NCBI RefSeq assembly: GCF_000346465.2
Contig: NC_034013.1
Location: forward strand, 18,225,624-18,289,623
DNA: 64,000 nucleotides
DNA from: Prunus persica
Lineage: Eukaryota > Streptophyta > Magnoliopsida > Rosales > Rosaceae
Direction of reading: 5' to 3'
Below are positions 49,218 to 62,400 of the stretch, piece after piece; the stretch's first letter is position 1; every line of letters starts with the position of its first letter. The translations under genes and the position numbers were made by a program. Below the pieces are notes generated by a model. It was not told the origin of the DNA. It saw only the letters and a list, made by a program, of their open reading frames with translations, and searched no databases.

Positions 49218-52200
49218 ATGGCTGTTTTGTCTCACGCCTTTCCAAGCATTCCGTCTTCCTGTTGTAATTGCCGAATAAGTAATCTCAAGGAAGATCACAA
49301 AGTCTGCGTTTGGGGTTTCTCCAGAGAAATATGTGACAATGAAATCGGTGTTTCTAGGGTTAACAGGAAGAAGGATAATAATAATCTCACCGGTCGCTGG
49401 ACTGTGAATGCAGTTGACACCCACATTGTGGAGACCGCTCCACCTCGCACCACCGTTGAAATTCCCATTACTTGTTACCAGGTCACTACTTCATTTTTCT
49501 CTTTTTTTAAAATCCTTATTATTTTTAATCTCTCTCACTCTCTCTTGCTACTTGTAATGTGTAATGTCGGTGGGCTTTGTATTTGTTAAATCCTGATTAT
49601 GTGTTAAATGTGTATTCATTCTGGTTTGGAGCTGAGAAAATCGAAAGGGGATAAAATTGCTTTCCCTCCGCCTCCTTTTGCATTTTGTTCTGGCTCCGGA
49701 TCCTGCAAGTCACTTGAGTCGCTCTTTAGTCTGCTGGCTAGTAGCATCATCTGCAATAGTGCCATATTTAACGTTGTCCTCAAGAGCTTCAGTTGTTGAA
49801 CATACTCTGCCATCCTTACACTTGAAGTGGCATAATCAAGTTATCAGAGTGTGTTTAGTGTGTACAATTTGTGTGATGTTTATGTGAATCTTGCGCTAAC
49901 ATATCCGTATTTTCTGAACTTTATTATTAGTCTGACTCTGCATTTAGTAACTTAATGCTAACGTAATGAATTTACAGCTTATTGGCGTTCCAGATCAAGC
50001 TGAAAAAGATGAGGTTGTTAAATCAGTGATGGATTTGAAGAGTGCTGAAATTGAAGAAGGTTACACCATGGATGCTGTTGCATCTCGCCAGGTTGAGACT
50101 TTAAAGTTCTTTATTATATGTAGTAGATATACTAGGTGGAAAGAGCTTTCTGCTAGGTTGTTTAATTTCATCTTTAAATTATTTCTCTTGTGGACTGCTT
50201 TGCAGGGTCTTTTAATGGATGTGAGAGATAAGCTTCTTTTTGAACCAGAATATGCTGGTAATATTAAGGAAAAGATCCCACCTAAATCTTCCCTACGAAT
50301 CCCTTGGGCTTGGTTGCCAGGTGCTCTTTGCCTCCTTCAAGAGGTACAGATTTGTCTTTGTACAATCTGCTTAGTCTAACATAGATTTTTGTGTCTTAGT
50401 GTTTAGCCTTCAGCCTTTCAGGCTCTTTTTTTCTTCTTTAAGAAAAATAAATATTGTTAAACACTAATTTAAGAGGGATTTAATTCTTTTCAGAATTTGA
50501 TTGCTACAGTTTGTCGCAAAACTCATTTTTTCACCCCTACTTTTCATTGTGGATTCCTCTTGTAGATACACGTTGCCTAATTGCATTTATTAAGTGTGTA
50601 ACATTGTCTTCTTCGTAATATTATAGAATAGTTTTTTCTTGTTTAATTTAAAAAAAGAAGAAGAAAGGATTTTGTTTTGGAAGGTGGGTATAATGATATT
50701 GGATTTCTTCATTCTAGGTTGGAGAAGTTAAGCTTGTGCAAGATATTGGTCGCGTAGCTGTTCAGCATCCAGATGCTAAGCCGTATGTTCATGATCTTCT
50801 TCTTTCTATGGCACTAGCAGAGGTAAGGCATATCAGCAAAGAGGTCAGGATATTGTACCGTCCGTTTTGTTTCAGCATTGTTATGCCTCCTTTTCTTATC
50901 CTAGGTGCTTTCTTGAAGTGTGCAACTGCAAAGATTGGTTTTGAGAAGAACAAGGTGTCCCAAGGATTTGAAGCTCTTGCTCGTGCACAGAGTCTTCTAA
51001 GGAGTAAAAAGTCTCTTGGGAAAATAGCATTGTTATCTCAGGTAATCTCTCATCTTCTATGTGCTTTTGTGTCAATTTTTTTTAGCTGATATTTTTTTTA
51101 TGGCATTTACTGGTTCAATCCACTAATTGGCATCTGGTCTGTCACTATGAAATGGAACTATTAGAATTCAAATCATCTGACTGTATCTTAGTGTTTGTTT
51201 TGCAAAGTTGAGAACATATATCTACATAACAAATCAAAGTATGGTGGACCAAATGTTGAGAAGTTAAGTTGTTCTTAGTCAGATTGACCTGGTGGTTGAA
51301 AATTCTAAAATGTGACAAATTTCTGTTAGACAGCATTTAACTTTATTCCATGCCTGTACTTGCCCTAAAGTAAACATATGTTGGTCATGTTTTATAGATA
51401 GAAGAATCTTTGGAGGAGCTTGCACCTGCTTGCACATTGGAATTGCTAGGCATGCCTCACTCACCTGAGAATGCTGAAAGAAGAAGAGGAGCAATTGCAG
51501 CCTTGCGTGAATTGGTCAGACAGGGGCTTGGTGTGGAAACGTCGTGTCGAGTCCAAGACTGGCCATGCTTCTTGAGCCAAGCATTTAATAGACTAATGGC
51601 TTCGGAGATAGTTGATCTTCTTCCATGGGATGACTTAGCTATTACAAGGAAGAATAAGAAATCACTTGAATCACAGAATCAAAGGGTTATTATTGATTTT
51701 AATTGTTTGTACATGGTGTTGATAGCTCATATTGCCCTGGGGTTTTCAAGCAAACAAAAGGAATTGGTAAATTCATTCTGCTCCTAGGTCCAAATTATTA
51801 TTTTTGAATATGAAGCCTGCTGAAATAGTAACTCTCTCTCTCTCTCTCTTACTTGGGGCAGAGGGCGTTGCTGCATGTTCCATTTTGTTAATTTCAGCCC
51901 TTATAATATGGTTGTGCAGATTGACAAAGCAAAGACTATATGCGAGTGTCTGACTGCATCAGAGGGTACTGATCTGAAACTTGAGGAAAATTTTTGCTTG
52001 TTCCTTCTTGGTCAGGTAAAATTTTCAGTTTCCTCCTAATTTTATTTCTTGTGCTGTTTCATTAGAATAGTTTTGGATATCTTGCAGAAACTATGAATTT
52101 GTTTTTCCTTTTTTCTTATTCAATCCTTCTCTTTTTTTTTCCAATGGAATACTTGGTGATATCTCGGTTTCCAGGGTAATGAGGCTATGGTTGTTGAAAA

Positions 52201-54064
52201 GCTTCAGAAGCTTGAATTAAATTCAAATTCTGCTGCACGAAATCCAATCTCAGGGAAGGAAGTTAAGCATACTTGTGGAGCAAATCAAACTTTGGTAAAT
52301 CTCTTATTGTGTGCTGGAATTCTCATCTTAGCTGTCATTAGGACCATGCTTATCTTTACTTTGAAACATCGGGTAATGGGAAGGTCCTGAAAACTCAATG
52401 TGTTCTATATTGTGCCACTTCACACGCTACTTATTTCACTACAAACTTTATGTTTGTTTTAAAGGTCAATACTTTCTCATGTCGGACTGCCTGCTGAACT
52501 TGATCAGGAAATGTGGCTGAAGGAGGCTGTCCTTGCTGTGTTTCCAGACTCACGAGATTGCCCTCCATCGTTGGTGAGATTCACGAGAAGGGACTGTTAA
52601 AGGATAATAGCTTTGACTTTAGCAGAGGATTAATGTATGTATGTATGTCCTTGCAGGCCAACTTTTTTGGTGGTGAAAGGAGGACTCCTTTGAGCAAGAA
52701 AAGCAAAGTAGCTCCACAGAATTTGCCTATTTTAAGTCACAGACCAATTTCCACTACTCTTGTGTCAGAGCGGAGAGATTTTGATGAGTCTCTTTCCCAT
52801 ATGAACTCTTCTCAACATCTTGGAACAGCTGTTAAGCAGCTGGCTCCAACTGATCTTCAGAGTCCCTTGATATTGGGCAAGACTGGCAGTGGAAACAGTG
52901 CTAGTGCATCATCTGTTCAATTGAAAAGGAATCTTGGCATGCACCATGACAAAGTTTGGAATGGTTGGGTTGCTAAAGGAGTTTTGGTGGGAAGGATCAC
53001 TTTCGTGGCAGTACTGGGGTGCATTGTTTTTGCTTCCTTAAGGTTAACAGGCATGAAGGGAAACAAGATGAGAAATGGTTATAAATGGGGCCCTAGTAAG
53101 CCAAATATGCACACAAGTTCCATTTCTTGGACAACAGATTCATCTGTGGATTCTAGTCTAGTACCTGCTTATATCAAGGGAAATGGACTAGCTGGCAGAC
53201 TTAAGAAGTTTTTGGTGACTTTTATGAAGCAGGTCAGGACCTGCTCAGATGCTGAAAATCCACAAATTTCATATCTGTCTTCTTCGACATCTGTGTTCCG
53301 GAGGCTTATGTCTATTGAAGAAGCTGAAGACCTTGTGAAGCAATGGCAAGCAATTAAAGCTGAAGCTCTGGGGCCTAGCCATGAAATTGATAGCCTTTGT
53401 GAAATCCTTGATCAGTCAATGCTTGTTCAGGTATAATTTGTGGAGGTTTTTGAATATTTGATATTGTTATTTAAATAGTATTATCTTAACAAAGTTCAGT
53501 CTATGAATACTTATGACATGGAATAAGTTGGATATGTCACAAACATTTTATTGTAATAATAAGCTCTGTAATTTACTTTCACATGTTTTCTTTTCGTTGA
53601 TGCTTCGTTTAAGTTTACTGCTTTACTCTACGTATTTGTTTGGTTACTTTCGCGTGCATGGTTCACAGTGGCAGGCTTTGGCTGATGCTGCAAAAGCGAG
53701 GTCTTGTTATTGGAGATTTGTTTTGCTACAATTGTCTGTCCTGCGAGCTGAAATTTTATCAGATGAAGTTGGAGGAGAGATAGCAGAAATCGAGGCTGTC
53801 CTGGAGGAAGCAGCTGAACTTGTTAATGAATCTGAACAAAAGAACCCAAGTTATTACAGGTGAGTTGAATTTATGATGTGTATTTAATGGAGAATCTGTA
53901 TTTGAGTATTAGATTTTGGTTTGCATGTTTTTAATGTTAAATTTGATATTTGACTAATTTTTTCTTGGATTGATTGCAGCACGTATAAAATTTGGTATGT
54001 TCTAAGAAGGCAAGCAGATGGTTCATGGAGGTTCTGTGAAGGGAAAGTGCAAACACCATCATAA
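49218..54064 (+). CDS. PARC6: Plastid division protein PARC6/CDP1
   Basis: Twelve exons: 49218-49481, 49978-50091, 50206-50343, 50718-50822, 50919-51041, 51398-51766, 51920-52015, 52175-52294, 52508-52573, 52657-53430, 53669-53859 and 53980-54064. They sum to 814 residues; Arabidopsis PARC6 is 819. The N-terminus is a Ser/Cys-rich plastid transit peptide. A helical stromal region follows (QLIGVPDQAEKDEVVKSVMD, then LLMDVRDKLLFEPEYAGNIK). There is one transmembrane helix at about 573-595 (GVLVGRITFVAVLGCIVFAS). The C-terminal intermembrane-space domain (about 685-814) runs from EEAEDLVKQWQ to TYKIWYVLRRQADGSWRF. PARC6 sits in the inner envelope, recruits PDV1, and regulates FtsZ ring assembly. 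The J-domain of ARC6 is not evident, as known for PARC6. Confidence 0.95.
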
Positions 54065-55303
54065 CATTGGCCTAGTTACTGGAATGCATGAACCAGCAGC
54101 TGCCACACCGAATAATGCTTGGCTAACTTGGTTCCTCGCATCTTTAATTCTTCTTGTGGAGGTCCCAACTAATTAGAAATGTGGATCTAAATTTAGGAGG
54201 CAGAATTCCAAAATTGCAATTGGGTTGTTTAGTTTAGTTGATGTTGATAACTTTTACTTGTAGCTGAAATAGAATGAGCGGAAAATAGTTATTGGTTTCC
54301 TTTCGTCTGTGTCGTTGTCTCCTATTACTTGAGGCATTTAAGGCTAATTGAAATTGAGTTGTTTGACATGAACTTCGGACTACTGTACAGATTATCTAAG
54401 TTTCAAAATTTACTATGTCATCTGAGTGTGCTTATTTTAGTTTATTATTATTTTTGGGTCTGAGTGCTTATTAGTTTATTTGGGCCTGAACTGAAGCCAT
54501 TGTTTTTTTATTATTAATTTTTCGATGAAATGATGTAAATTTGAGCTTGTGATGTAACATTTTTGACGTTACTAATTGCACTTCACTACTTAATCATGTG
54601 TGACTTTATGATCTTTTAATTCTTTTCCTGTTTTGTCAGATTTAGTAATCAGTCAGTATATATATATTAATATAGGGTAAATTACTCAAATGGTTTTTAA
54701 ATTTATACTCAATTTATCTTTTGGTCTCTCAATTAAATTATTCATTCAAATGGTCCATCAACTCTATATTATTCGTTTCATTGGTCCTACTGTTACATTA
54801 TGTCAATATTTCTATTACATATGAGGGCAAATTGGTCATTATTTTTTCAAAAATTAGGTTAAATCTAACATAAAATTAGACGGTTGGACCATTGAAACGA
54901 GTAATATAGAAGTAGATGGACTATTTGAACGAATAATTTATTTGAGTGATCAAAATATAAATCATGTATAAATTTAAGAACCATTTGAGTAATTATATAT
55001 ATATATATATATATATATAAACAAGACAAATGCTTGCGAATAATCCCTTTGCTAATTTCAACCTTAATTAAACCGGAAAAAAAGGGACCAATAGGAAATA
55101 TATTATTATTTTTTTGTCAGAACAATAAGAAATAATTTAGGGCATCATTTTATCAAAGAACGCAGCCCAACTAGAAAACTCTCTCAAGAAGAAGCCCATA
55201 TTAAAGCAGAGCAGAATCTGAAGCTCCTTCAAAAGACTAGACTAGAGAGAGAAGCAGTTTGTTGATCGAATCCTTGAATTGAAGCACAGCATCAAAAGAG
55301 GTG
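54065..55303. other. Intergenic region between PARC6 and succinyl-CoA ligase
   Basis: PARC6 3' UTR, a fold-back MITE (54675-54995) and then the promoter/leader of the ligase gene. No other gene seen. Confidence 0.6.
54675..54995. mobile_element. Long-inverted-repeat MITE
   Basis: The left arm reads AATTACTCAAATGGTT, AAATTTATAC, TCAAATGGTCCATC and TATTCGTTTCATTGGTCC. The right arm carries the reverse complements (GGACCATTGAAACGAGTAAT, GATGGACTATTTGAACGAATAA, GTATAAATTTAAGAACC, ATTTGAGTAATT), so nearly the whole 320 bp folds back. Flanking DNA is (TA)n-rich, so the target duplication cannot be read and the superfamily stays open; similar plant elements are Mutator-like. Confidence 0.75.
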
Positions 55304-57437
55304 ATGGGTCGCCAAGCCGTAGCCAAGCTGATCGGTTCGATCGCATCACGCAAACCATCTCCGTCTCCGTCAACTTCTATTCTTCAGCGTCGACATTACT
55401 CCCCGGCTCCGTCACCGCCTCCGGCGGTGTTTGTCGACAAAAACACTCGCGTCATATGCCAAGGCATCACCGGCAAGAATGGCACTTTCCACACTGAACA
55501 AGCCATCGAATATGGCACCAAAATGGTATCACTAACAAACATGCCTCTTTCTCTCTTCTTCTCGTCTATTTTATTTGCTTTATTGAGTTTTTGGGGTTCT
55601 TCTTCTTTCTTCTATTTTTGTTTTTCCTAACCCAAGCTCCGAAATCAATTACGGAATTAAGAAAATTATGCTTTTATTCTAGTGCCGCCTGAGATTATTT
55701 TGCTGTATTACAGTTTTGGGATTTTCACTGATACTGGTACTGCATTATTTGTGCTTAGATTCATTTTCTCATTTGCTTAAACATCTATGTCTCTTTACTA
55801 TCAAAAGGGGAGTTTGAATTGGTGAAAATTATTGGAAAATGAGTTATTGTTGACATGTGAAACTGAGAATATGGGTTTCTTATGCTAATGCATTAAAATT
55901 AAATGGACTCCTAGATTAGAATGGTCACGACTTTTCACAATTAATTGACTAAGTTTGAAGGTTTGAATTTCCCATACTAAGTTTTCCTCTGAAATGCTAC
56001 ATAACGTTATAAATTATAATCACCTTCTTTGTTCCAAACTGTTATGTAATTTTCCCTTCTTTCTTTCATTTCTTTATACTATTGTGCTGAAACAGGTGGG
56101 TGGTGTAACACCAAAGAAGGGTGGGACCGAGCATTTGGGACTCCCTGTTTTCAACTCAGTTGCAGAAGCAAAAGCTGAAACAAAGGCTAATGCCTCAGTC
56201 ATTTATGTTCCCCCACCATTTGCTGCTGCTGCAATTATGGAGGCAATGGAAGCAGAGCTGGATCTTGTTGTGTGCATCACTGAGGGGATCCCGCAACATG
56301 ATATGGTAGTATATTTTTATCATTTTAAATACGAAAGATAAGTTTACATGTTCATACATGACAATTTGGATCTTGGGTATAACATTTTGTTTTGTCGATA
56401 TAATTCAATTTGTATCACAATCCTATTAGCTGATATGTCAGTTATCATATCTTTTGGGACTTCCAAATGCTTGGTTATTGAGTTTTGTCCTTCCTGGACT
56501 GTCATATGATTTGGAATGTGAACTTTATTGAACTTGGTCATAGCTCTGATTATTAATTTCAGTTGACTGCAAGCCCAGTTGTTAAGCTTGAGTTTAGTGT
56601 TCTGTAATTCACGTGAAACTGTCCTTGAACCTAATAATTATGAATTTCAGGTACGTGTGAAGGCTGCTCTTAACAGGCAATCTAAAACTCGGCTCATTGG
56701 ACCAAACTGCCCTGGAATTATCAAGCCTGGTGAATGCAAAATTGGAATTATGCCTGGTTACATTCATAAACCTGGTCGTGTAGGAATTGTTTCTCGATCT
56801 GGTACCTTGACCTATGAAGCGGTGAGTACTAATTGTGATCCAGTTAGGATGTACGAAGGGAGAAAGAAATCTTTTACCTTTCCAACAGAAAATTTTGATA
56901 CTAATTTGGTTTTTCAGAAGATTGGGTACTATTATTATGGTCATATCTTCATCCTCTTCTTGTTCGATGTTTGGATTTTGTGGGTACCACCTTCAATTTA
57001 CATATTATGAAGTTTTCTTATACTTCTAACTAATTTTGTCCCTTTACCTTGCAGGTTTTCCAAACAACTGCTGTTGGCCTTGGACAGTCCACCTGTGTTG
57101 GTATTGGAGGTGATCCTTTTAACGGTACAAACTTTGTTGATTGCATTGACAGATTCCTAGAAGATCCTCAGACAGAAGGTTAGTAGTTTGTATTTTTTGG
57201 TGGCATGATCCTCAGACGGAGCTTGCTTCTATGAATTTGCTCTGGAGATATATCTGTGCACTCTATTTGTTTATGGTTGCATGTATAGGTCCATGGTTTG
57301 CCATTTACTCAACAGATCTGTTCGTGCTTTAATGCGTGACTGTGCTTCATGTAAGCTATTACTGGTGCTCATTTACGAAGAATGTTGTGTATCACATAAA
57401 ATATCAGGATACTCTGGGCCTTAAGAGCAAGTGTATA

Positions 57438-57468
<31 letters not shown>

Positions 57469-58541
57469 GCCATTTGCTTGAAATATTTATATCCATCAAC
57501 TATAATGTTGGTGGTTGCCCATTTGTAAAGTAATGAACCTAGGCTTGATCTTTTGTGATTCAGATTTGTGTGGTGTGCCTCTGCGTGAGTTCTTGAATAC
57601 TTACCATTCAAGTTCAACCTTTAGGACTTTTGTCTTTTCTAATTGTGGATGCTCGCCTGACTGTTTTTTATTGCTTAAAAATTCCATTGAGCACATTTTA
57701 TTGATATAGTATTGTATGTTAGCTAAACTTCATTGATTGGAAAAGAATTATTTGGATATAAGAAAAACATATGAAGTAACTCTTGTGTGATGAATTTTTT
57801 TTTATGTGCCCCTTTTAACTTGATGTAAGGTTTCTTACCCTCTAATTTGTGCGGATGTTTTGGGTAAGATGTACAGAAGAAAAAAAAGTGTTGAAGTAGG
57901 GGACATGTGATTTGAACGTAATTCTAGGATGTATGTGTTTCAGGTATCATTCTTATTGGAGAGATAGGTGGGACTGCAGAAGAGGATGCTGCTGCATTGA
58001 TAAAGGTAACAATCCCACTATCTTTCAGCCCCTCCCTCTGAGCAGAGTAGAAAGTTTGATAAACCCTTTTAGCATTTCTATTTATAACATAGTACTCGTA
58101 AAACGAGTTAAGAATTGAGTTTTGCTAGGGGGATAACCAGATAGAATTATCTTTTTGTTGACCCTTACCTTTTGAAGAATCAATTGATCCACATATTTAA
58201 TTTTAGATGAACATTTTAAGATAAATGCTTGATTTATTTTCAGTTAGTTGTAAAAGAAATGGTCTCTTCCCTTTCCATTTAAGGAAAGAGTCCCAAAACA
58301 ACACACACCAACCACCCCCCCCCAAAAAAAAAACACATGCGCACTCGACTCTCAGCATCCTAAATTCTCACAGTTAGCTTCACTGCTACCATCTTTATCT
58401 GTTGTCTATATATGGGTGGCAACTGATTATCTGACCAATCAAACAGGAAAGTGGAACTGAGAAGCCAATTGTTGCTTTTATTGCTGGACTAACTGCTCCT
58501 CCTGGCCGTCGTATGGGTCATGCTGGAGGTATATGATTCAT

Positions 58542-58607
<66 letters not shown>

Positions 58608-58826
58608 GTCTATGGTTGAGTGTGGTTTCATATCATTCTCATAACATGATAATCACACATGTCATTGGTGGCATCTGCTTGTGCAGCTATTGTGTCAGGG
58701 GGGAAGGGTACAGCACAAGACAAAATCAAGACCCTTAGGGAAGCTGGGGTGACAGTGGTGGAGTCTCCAGCAAAAATAGGGGTTGCAATGCTTGACGTCT
58801 TCAAACAGAGGGGCCTTGTGAATTAG
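55304..58826 (+). CDS. Succinyl-CoA ligase (ADP-forming) alpha subunit, mitochondrial
   Basis: Seven exons: 55304-55525, 56096-56305, 56651-56821, 57055-57178, 57944-58005, 58447-58528 and 58687-58826; 336 residues. An N-terminal Arg/Ser/Pro-rich mitochondrial presequence precedes [19 protein letters not shown], the CoA-binding Rossmann domain. Then come [45 protein letters not shown] and the ligase part [23 protein letters not shown] and [25 protein letters not shown] carries the phospho-His, about His288. The enzyme converts succinyl-CoA plus ADP and phosphate to succinate, CoA and ATP in the TCA cycle, as an alpha-beta heterodimer. Length and every intron phase match the family. Intron 6 holds a long (CT)n tract close to its donor. 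Confidence 0.96.
57443..57468. repeat. (CT)n microsatellite in intron 4
   Basis: About 12 CT units in the fourth intron of the succinyl-CoA ligase gene. Confidence 0.9.
58544..58604. repeat. (CT)n microsatellite in intron 6
   Basis: About 30 CT units, beginning about 15 bases after the donor in a 158-bp intron. Confidence 0.95.
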
Positions 58827-59483
58827 CTTGGACAATAGTAGTTCATTTGCAGTCGCCTATAATGTTTTATGGCAAGATGCCCAAAACAACATGATTATCT
58901 CCAATTCTTCACTGATTATAACTGTGGTAGAGCATTTGAGTGCTCAGAGTTTTCCCTGCCATTTGCCACATTGGGTGGTTTTTGGGGATCCATTAATTTG
59001 TTTATGAGATCGTTTTTCATACATCATGAAGTGATTTTGAAGGGTGTCCAGAATACAAATATAAGCTCTTGCAATAGAGAAGCTAAGGGCATGGTTGACA
59101 GATTATGCACTTTTTTTACTTATAAGTTTAAAGCAGAATACGGAGCCAACAGCAATTTTGTAACAATCTGATAAGAGACCTAAAAAAAGGGGAGTGCGGC
59201 GATGGATGCGCTGCCTGCACTTAAAAAAACCATACCGCACACTATGGCTTCTTTTTCTGTTGATTTATCAAATGATTCCTTCCCTCCCTCCCGTTAAAAT
59301 TTATATTATCTATATTATCAAATGATTGCTACCGTTAAACGTTAAATTATCAAACAAAATAAAAAGATAATAAGAATAAAGTTGGGGTTTTTCTGAAGTC
59401 AACAAAAACCCTGCAAATCAATATCAAATAATAGTCGGGAGGAACAGACACAGAGAAAAAGAGAAAAGTCCAGTGGAATCAAA
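58827..59483. other. Intergenic region between succinyl-CoA ligase and RHL1
   Basis: Ligase 3' UTR followed by the RHL1 promoter/leader. A 100-codon frame at 58869-59171 looks like 3' UTR sequence and has no family features. Confidence 0.6.
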
Positions 59484-62400
59484 ATGGCGCGAACCTCGTC
59501 ATCGAAGAAGAAGCGCAAAGACGAAGAGGATCCAAACCCAGAGGTGACGCAGCGCAAGAGGCTCAAAGCCCTCGCCTTCTGCAACAACCTACTCTCAGAG
59601 GTCCCTGCTAAGACCCACGAGCCTCTCACCCCCTCAAACACTGTTGTTAAGCACCATGGCAAAGACATTCTCAAGAAATCTCAGCGAAAGAACAGGTTCC
59701 TCTTCTCCTTCCCTGGCCTCCTTGCCCCCATTGGAGGCGGTAAGATCGGTGAGCTCAAGGATTTGGGCACCAAGAACCCCGTGTTATACCTCGATTTCCC
59801 TCAGGTCTACTACTTTCATCCTTCATCGTTTTCTAATTTTATTTTGCTTGTTTGGTTTCTGAGAAAAATTTTAATTTTGGGGTTTTCAGGGTCGGATGAA
59901 ATTGTTTGGGACTATTGTGTTCCCCAAGAACAGGTATCTGACTATGCAGTTCCCTAGGGGTGGGAAGAGTGTCATGTGCGAGGACTACTTCGATAATATG
60001 GTCAGCTACTTTCTACAGTCTGTTTTCCGCATTGATTGTTAAGTTTCTATTTCAAATATATTTGTGGTCGTAGAAAGATGCATATCTTATACCATTTTGT
60101 TCATAGGCTTGGTTGATGATCAGTGCAGAACTGTAAATTATGATATAAATTTGAAGACAAGTTGACCTTTTATCATATCATTTGAATTCTTTTATATTTT
60201 CTAATGATTTTCTTTTGAGGGTTATTAGAAGTCAATAATTGCATGTCTGAATAAGTTAGAATTGCCACTTGTTTTTAACTGGTAACGGATTCAGTTAAGA
60301 CTCATAGAACTAAGTATTAGGTGGTTCAGAATGAGGCAAAAGAACTGCAAAGCTGATATTTTGTGGAAACTTGTACTCTGAAAGTTGCATCTCATAACGC
60401 AAAAGAACTACATAAATTTTATTCTTGTATCTTTTGGGTTGATTGAAATAGCATGTCTTCATTGTATTCATACTAATTACCCTATGCTTGCAACTCCTCT
60501 CTTTGTGTGCTTTTATACTTTGTGTACATAATGTTTCAGAGCTATTGTTTCATACAACTTCCACCAAGAATCTTCTTCATGTTCTTCTTACAGAGTGTGG
60601 TAACGTCATTTTGCAGCCCCTTTCCAAAAAATCCACATCTTTTGTTTTGTTTGTCTATGGCCATGTGCTTGTTATATGAATCTGAGTTTCTCAAAGCATT
60701 TTTTACACATATATATCTCAGCATTAGCTTTTCATGTCCCAGATCATATTTTCCAATGCTTGGTGGATTGGGACACAAGCTGAGAACCCCGAAGAAGCCC
60801 AACTTGATTTCCCTAAGGAACTTACTGAGGTTAGTTTCTGTTCATATAAGTCCGTCGTGTTGATATGTACATTTCATTTTTTGATGATCCACTCTCAGGA
60901 ATTTGTTGGTTTCAGGGACAACACGCAGAATATGACTTTAAAGGTGGTGCAGGTTCAACATCTGCAAACAAGCAAAGTGATTGTAAAAATGAAACTACAT
61001 CTGTAGAACATTCCCCAAATGTTAAGGTTGAAGATAATGTATCAGATTATGGAAACAAGGATTTGATGAAAGCAACACCTGTTCGACATTCAGCAAGAAC
61101 TGCTGGAAAACGATTCAAGTACTGGCCTAAACATTTTATTACACTCACTAGATACTGTCATAAGATATCAGAAGCTGGGGGAATTAAGTACACACATACT
61201 AAATATGCAAAGTAGATACATATATACGTACACATATTTGTACAGGAACATACAAACACACACACCCACACAATGTACCTTATAGGTGCTGAGGCCATCT
61301 CTAAATGATAAAATTGGAAACAAAATATTATTTTTCATTTGTGCTGCATTACCATATTTGCCTTTTCAGACCTATCTGATATACCTATGAGTAAGTAGTT
61401 CTTATCATCCAAAAGAAAAAGGGAAAAAAATAGATGAAACATATTGCAAATAGTTACAAAGGGCACTGATCCCCATTGTCCATTCTGATGTCACTTATTG
61501 AAGGCCTGAATGCACTCATTGCTTTTCAGCAGATGAGTTGTTATGTGGAAATGTCGTGTAGCCTCTACGGATATTAAATATGTAAACTATTAGTTGATTA
61601 TCTACATGATATGTTGATTATCATAGATAATTAACCATTTTGATATATTTTCTTTTTACTGGAGAATAATAAAAGAAACGAGAGTGCTTGTTGATCGTCC
61701 AGAAGGCACACATTTTCCTGTGATGTGTCCACACATGCTTCAGTGAACTCTTGTTTTGTCACCAATTAATTGTAGATGTTGTATCATGCTTACCTTTCCA
61801 TTTATCTCTAACATTTTTGTTGGTACAGTTTTGGAAATGCTTCTTCTGGAGATGATTCTTTTGAAAGCGATACTTACTTAAGTGAAGGAGAAGATGGAAA
61901 AATTGGGGGACTTGATTCATCATCCGGGAAGCATGCTAGTGGGAATATCCTTATATTTGTCTTAATTTGGTGAATTCCGACATTAAAATTTTACTTTTGT
62001 ATGTACCCACCAGCTATTTTGTAAATTGAATTTGGGTTTACCATACATTCATTACATCAACCTTCCATCTCAGTTAGCTATACCTTGATTGATTCCCTTA
62101 ACTGGTAGATACAGACTGAAAATCTCAGCTTTGGAGACGTTGACATTGATAATGAGGATTCTGTGAAAGGAGCTCAAATTCCCAAACAAAATCAGGAGTC
62201 CTCTGTGTCAGAAGCTAAATCAAAGAAACAATCGCATTCTACCTTTGCAGTGACTACATCTGTGGAGGACTCTCATAGAAATCATAGTTCGCTTATTCAG
62301 GCTACTATATCTACATTGTTTAAGAAAGTGGAGAAAAAGGTAAAGTTTTATGGCTTTTATTGTTAGTTTTATTACTTGTGGGAGCTTTTTGTTATGTAGC

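Noticed and set aside
58869..59171. 100-codon frame downstream of succinyl-CoA ligase
   Set aside because: Lies in the expected 3' UTR and has no family signature.
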